Shown in pieces: positions 15,001 through 21,000 of a DNA stretch of 22,601 nt. The notes below the pieces were generated by a model, which was not told where the DNA came from, did not search any database, and worked only from the letters and a program-made list of their open reading frames with translations. How positions within the stretch are numbered: the first letter of the stretch is position 1; every line of letters begins with the position of its first letter. Origin of the DNA: JBFHER01 sp041584055 (GTDB taxonomy: Bacteria; Bacteroidota; Bacteroidia; Bacteroidales; UBA5342); NCBI GenBank assembly GCA_041584055.1, contig JBFHER010000025.1, forward strand, positions 1 through 22,601, given 5' to 3'. The translations under genes were made by a program, and so were the position numbers.

Positions 15001-18000
15001 TACCAGCTGGAAGTTATATAAAATTCCTCTGTTACCCTTTCCACTAAAATCGAACACGTAGTATTCACCAGGATTTTCTGCACCAGCAATACCCTGATCA
15101 AAACGGTAGTAAAGACCCAGTTCATCCCAGGTTATGCCCACCATGTCGTTGACAAGTTCCTCGTTGATTGTTCGATTCTTCAAATATTCGATTTGATCAG
15201 CTGTCAAAGCCTTATGCCATATACGGACTTCATCAATTCGACCTTGATAATAATAATTTGAGCCATTGTAGGAACGACCAATACGAAGGTTGTAGCGGTT
15301 GTCAATATTAATGGCTTCTATGTCTGTATATACCCTTGAGGCAACCTGCTTTCCATCAATGTAGGTACGCATGATCTGGCCATCATAGGTAAAACTGTAA
15401 TGGTGCCAATCCTGTATATCGATTCCCGTTGGAATGTCGTAGCGTAGATTTCGATAGCTCCCATCTTGATTGTAGACCCTAAAATCAATTCGTCTGCTTC
15501 CGTTATAAGGAATAATCCAGTATTGATTTCTTTTATAGATATGAGAGTAGTAGCCACTCCATGTTGGCGTTGCACTTTTTGTCCAGAATTCCACTGTAAT
15601 TTCCGTCTCCGGAGAGAGTGTGGAATCATTATAAACCCGGATATAATCATCTGTTCCATCAAACGCCAGCGCATTACCGGGAGGATTGATGGATGTTGCA
15701 AACATGCGTTCTTCACCGTATACATATTTGCCATCTTTTTTTGCAAAAGCGCGGAAGAAATATTTTTTACCACTTAACAAACCAGCTACATCAATTGTAA
15801 ATATGTCACCGCTTCGTTCAATTGCACTTGCAATTTCGTCAAACACATCCACGCCATTGGCTGTGGATGGATCAAATCCCTGAGTTGCACTGTAAACAAT
15901 GCCGACGGTATCAACGGGATCCAACCAATATCCGGTGAGACCTCCACGCATGGTTGCTTCCGTAAAACCAATATGAATGATCTCGTAGGTTTGAACACCT
16001 AAATATGCTTGTGAACTAACAAAGTTTGAATTATTTCCTGTTAGGGTCATATTCATCAAACTACCATGGTTCTGGTTGTCGGAAAAGTCAAAAAGGGTGG
16101 TCTCAGCAGTGTTATCACCCCCTGCCTTTCCCTGATCAAATCTATAGTAAGCTTTCAGATTTGTCCAGGTTGCACTGTTCATATTTGCATCCACCCAACT
16201 TTCAGTGAGCGTTCTGTTTTTAATCAACTGAATATCTGACAATGAAAGTGTTCTATCCCATATCCGCACTTCATCAATATGTCCATCAAAATAACTTCCT
16301 GTCCCCCAGCTACCTATCGACAGTGAGGACTCGTAATTTGAATCGATGGTTTGGGTGGCAGTAGATTCATTAAAGAGGTCACCATCCATATAAATCCGGA
16401 TCGTGTCATTTTCATAAACGCCGGCATAATGGTGCCAAACCCTGATATCAAATCCATAAGGTGCCACAAATTCGGTTGATCTCCAACCTCCTCCGGCATA
16501 AATATAGAAGTACATGTTTTTGGTCCCGCCTCTGGTCCTTAACATGTAGCTATTTTGCTTTACAACAATACCATCACTACCTGTCCAATTCACATTGTCG
16601 CCTTTCACCCATGCTTCAACCGTAAAATTAGTATCCAGATTCAATGAAGGATCAAATGGCGTCACCACATAATCGTTATCCCCTTCAAACTTAAGGTTAT
16701 TGCCAGGAGGATTAAATTGAGTTACCGTCATCTCCTCTTTTGTCCAGATGGTATCTGCCCCAAAAATGGCAAAACCTTTCACATAATATGTTTCACCTCT
16801 ACCAAGGCCAGATGCGGATGCCGAAAATTCAGTTCCGCTTAATGAAGAAGCAAGTTCTGTCCCCGAAGATGCATTAAAACCACTTTTATCAGAATAAAAG
16901 AATCCCACCTTATCCGGGCTTGCACCTGTGTACCAGATACCTGTGGTTTGAGCCGTCATATCAGCTGAATTGTCATCTGCAGTTAATGAGACCATCTCCA
17001 GGCCTACCGGTGCTTTTGAATCGATCAGGTTTGACGTTGTGCCAATAAAATCATGGTAGCTCATATATCCGTTTCTACCATTTCCTGATTGGTCAAGAAT
17101 ATAGCCTTCCTGGGTATTATCTCCGCCGGCCACACCCTGATCAAAGGTATAATATGCCAACAAATTGCTCCATGTTCCTGAACTCAGGTTTGCATCTGTC
17201 CATGCTGGATTGATACTTCTCGACATGAGCATATTGACATCTGCAGAAGACATGGCCACATCCCAGATACGCACCTCGTCCATGGTTCCTTCAAACTCAT
17301 TGTCATATTGTCTACCTGCGCCAATGAGGAAAAGTCCTGTCCCCAGATAATGATCTGCATTTGCGTTTGTATAAGATAAAACAATTTTTCCATCCATGTA
17401 AATGCGTCGGGTCTTTGTTGATGATTCATAAACAAAGGCGTAATGGTGCCACAGATCATCCCTCTGAACATCCACATTTGCATCGTTTCCATAAAAGCGG
17501 AACCCTAATGTGTTATTATCTGCATACCCCAGATGTAATCCACTGCTGCTAGCGTTGATCCCTTGCCCGAAGAAATATCCATCAGATGTTGACGTTAGTT
17601 TTTTTGCCCAAAGCTCCATGGTAAAGGAACGGTTATTCACATTGATGCCTTCATTGATCATCATGAAATCGTCTGTACCTGTAAGCGTATTGTCCAACGC
17701 ATTTCCTGGGGTGTCCATGACTGTAGCCAGGCTTTTTTCCTCTCCCCAAATGGTGTCATTTCCATTGATGGCAAAGGCTCTGTAATAATATGTTTCACCA
17801 AAGTTTAGGCCGTTCAACTGAACAGAAAGGGTATCATTTGATAATGTGGCCGATATTTTCGTTGTGCTGGCAGGTCGATATGCAAAACCTGGTGTTGTAG
17901 AATAACAAAATCCACCAGAGCCCGGTGTGCTAACGGTCCAGATACCTGTAATAACAGCCTTTACGATTGCCGTATTTTCTATCAAAGGGTCGGCATTGAG

Positions 18001-21000
18001 CGTTTTCAGACCCAAAGCTGCATTTGACCAGATGAAGTTTGATGTGTTTCCGGTCAATGTGAAATTACTCATCACACCCGGGTTCCCATTGGGTCCAAAA
18101 TCCTGAACCTGAGAAATGGTGGTATTGTCGCCTTCAGGTATTCCTGCGTCAAAACGATAATATACCAACAGGTTGGAGTAAAGCACAGACGTAAAATTAT
18201 TCGTCACATAGTCTTCGTCAATGGTTTGATTGATGGTCTTCAAAATTTCGTTCTGGGTCAATGCTTCATCCCAAATGCGGACTTCGTCGATGGCGCCGTT
18301 AAAGGTTCTGTTGGTCCAACGATCGCGACCAACCATGATGGTGTTCGTTGCTGTTCCTGTTGCAATGTTCCAGCGCCAGTCGATGGCCTGACCGTCGAGG
18401 TAAAGCGTCACATATCCGGCCTCTTTCACAAGTGCAACACTATGCCAGTTCCCATCCCATGCATTTGTAAATGGCGATGTATACCAGTTGGATCCACCGT
18501 CTCTTATCCTAAATTGATCGTTTCCGCTATTTTTACCGAAATAGAAATCCGATGTTGTCCCGTTTATGGAACCAATAATAGGACTATATGTATCCGTCAC
18601 ATTGCCATCAAAGCGATACCAGGCAAAAAGTGTATAATCATCGCCTAAATCACCCCTTGTAACTCCGGTAACGATTTCATCATCCACACCGTCAAAAGAC
18701 AAGGCATACCCGGGAGGATCTATACTTGTGAGCAGCTCTTCCTGATTGGCATACGTAAATACACCTTCAGAAGAACGCGCAAATACCATGTAAAAGTAGC
18801 GGGTATTTATTTTCAGGTTATTCACCTGAATGGCAAAAGTATCTTCGTTAAACGGCGTTGTTGAGTAGAACATGGTTGTGTCGGCAGGAGCACTTTTCCT
18901 TGGGTCAAAACCATCGATTTCTGAAACAACCACACCACGACTAATCATCCCATTTTCGAACCAGGGACCATCAACATGCCCCGTAAGCGTCGCAGATGTT
19001 AATCCGATATCAAGAATTGTTTCTAGCGTCGTTAGTTTAAATAAGCCTGATTTTGTGAAATTTGAAATTGTATCATTTACATAGGAACCATGGCCTGGAT
19101 TACCAAGTGAAAAATACGCTATTTTACCGTCATATCCATTTGCAGAACCGTCTGTCAAATATTTCACTTCAGGCAGCGTTCCATTTCCGAAATTATTTTG
19201 ATAAGCCTCTCCCCTGTTAAAGTTAAAATAGAGGTACAAATCTGAATGATCAACAGCGACACCGCTTAAAGTATCAAGGACGGCCTTAGATGTCTCAACA
19301 AAACGAATTTTATTTATATCTCCACTCACATCTTTATTCCAAAGACGAAATTCATCCAATTCCCCTTTAAATCCATTTTCAACCGACTTGGTAGATGTAT
19401 TATAACCGGTTCCAATGACCAGTCGCTCTCGCGCTATGCGTGTTGGATTAAAGGATGCTATCACCACTCCCTGGCTAACACCATTGAGAGAATAGGTGAT
19501 TGTTGAAGATGAAACAGACAAGAGCACATGATTCCATTCACCTTTTGTTAATCCAGCCGTAAATGAACTTGTCTTTGCAGAACCTTGATAATAAGTCAGA
19601 TCAAACTCATCGCTTGTCACATCATAATTCAACTTTAAGACTGTGGCTGTGTTAAAATAACTCTGAAAAATAACATTGTTAGACCCGCTGATGTCAGAAG
19701 CTGGTTTCACCCAAAAATCAACGGACCATTCGCTTGTATTTTGTTTGTCAATAAGATACACCCCAAGGCTATCGTTTACACCATCAAAATATAGTGCATT
19801 TCCGGATGGCTCAATACCGGTTGTGAAAGATCGTTCCTGACCAAAGGCATAGTGTCCGCTGGCTGTTCTAATATAAGCTTTATAATTATACCGTTGACCG
19901 GCCAAAAGGTCGTTTACGTTCACTGTGAAATCGCTTGCCCCCAAGGGATCAGTTGAGGACACATAAGTCATCAATGAACTACTTGTAAAAAAGGGATCAA
20001 AATTAGATGTCAGGCTGTAAACCACACCACGTTCAACAATCGCATCGCTTCCCAACCAGATCCCTGTTTCAGTACCTTCAAGGATTACACTGTGGTAACT
20101 TGGGAATGTTTGATCTGCTTTTGTGATAACACCGATGGGCGCACTGGAGCTGATCCAGTTTGAAGTATTACCAGACATGGTAAAAGCATTTAAAACGCCG
20201 TTAAAGGTATTGGTACCGTTTATTATATCTTCTTCAGAAGCAAGTGTATCAACAGCACTATTTGCTCCTGAAGGACTTCCCTGGTCAAATCTGTAATATG
20301 CGATGAGTGAATCTGAATCCAAACCACTCACACTGGCATCAATGTATGCATCATCAATGCTGCGATACATTAGTTGCTGAATCTGAGCTTCGGTAAGTGT
20401 TCCTCCCCAGAATTGAAGTTCATCGATGGAACCTGTAAATGACTGGTTTCCTCTGATGGATCCACTTAGAATAGGTGCGGAACCAACAAATACCGGCGCT
20501 GTTGCATTAAATTTTATAGAATTTGGGATATAAAATTTATCCTCTATGATACCATTAACGCAAATAAACACAGAATCATTTCTGTGCATTACAACAAGGT
20601 GTGTCCAGATGTCATCCCCAAATGCATCGGAGACACTTTTATTGCTAGCTCCACCGGAGCTAAAATCAAAGATTACCTGTCGAGTGCTCCGATCATAAAG
20701 TATTGAGAAATCATGATCAAAGTTCGGTATTGAAACATTATTAACATTGTCAAGTCTCTTTGTAAGAATACCCTGAACACCATCAGCAGCGTATTCTGGT
20801 TTAATCCACATTGAGACAGACCACTCCCGTGTACTGAAGTCAAAAGAACTCAGTCCATCAATTTCAACATAGTCACTTGCCGGTCCAAAATTAAGGGCAT
20901 GCCCGGCAGGCTGAAGCATGGATTGCGCCTTCAGTGAAATAAAGGAAAGAAAGAAGAAGGTTGCAAACAATAGATTTCTCATATTTCCTTTGAGTATGTC

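Noticed and set aside
15318..15773. A 151-codon minus-strand frame within unit 6
   Set aside because: It overlaps the giant gene out of frame, and its product has no recognisable domain or motif. A shadow of a well-supported gene.
18226..18648. Plus-strand open frame of 140 codons opposite unit 3
   Set aside because: It lies wholly antisense to the giant gene, its product has biased composition without recognisable domains, and similar shadow frames occur opposite most units. Its length reflects the conserved codons of the minus strand.
2536..20913. Frequent TGATCA sites (as in CCTGATCAAA) as a regulatory or DNA-binding repeat
   Set aside because: They come from the conserved FDQG codons (TTT GAT CAG GG) at the end of each LamG domain and sit in the same codon phase, so protein conservation explains them.
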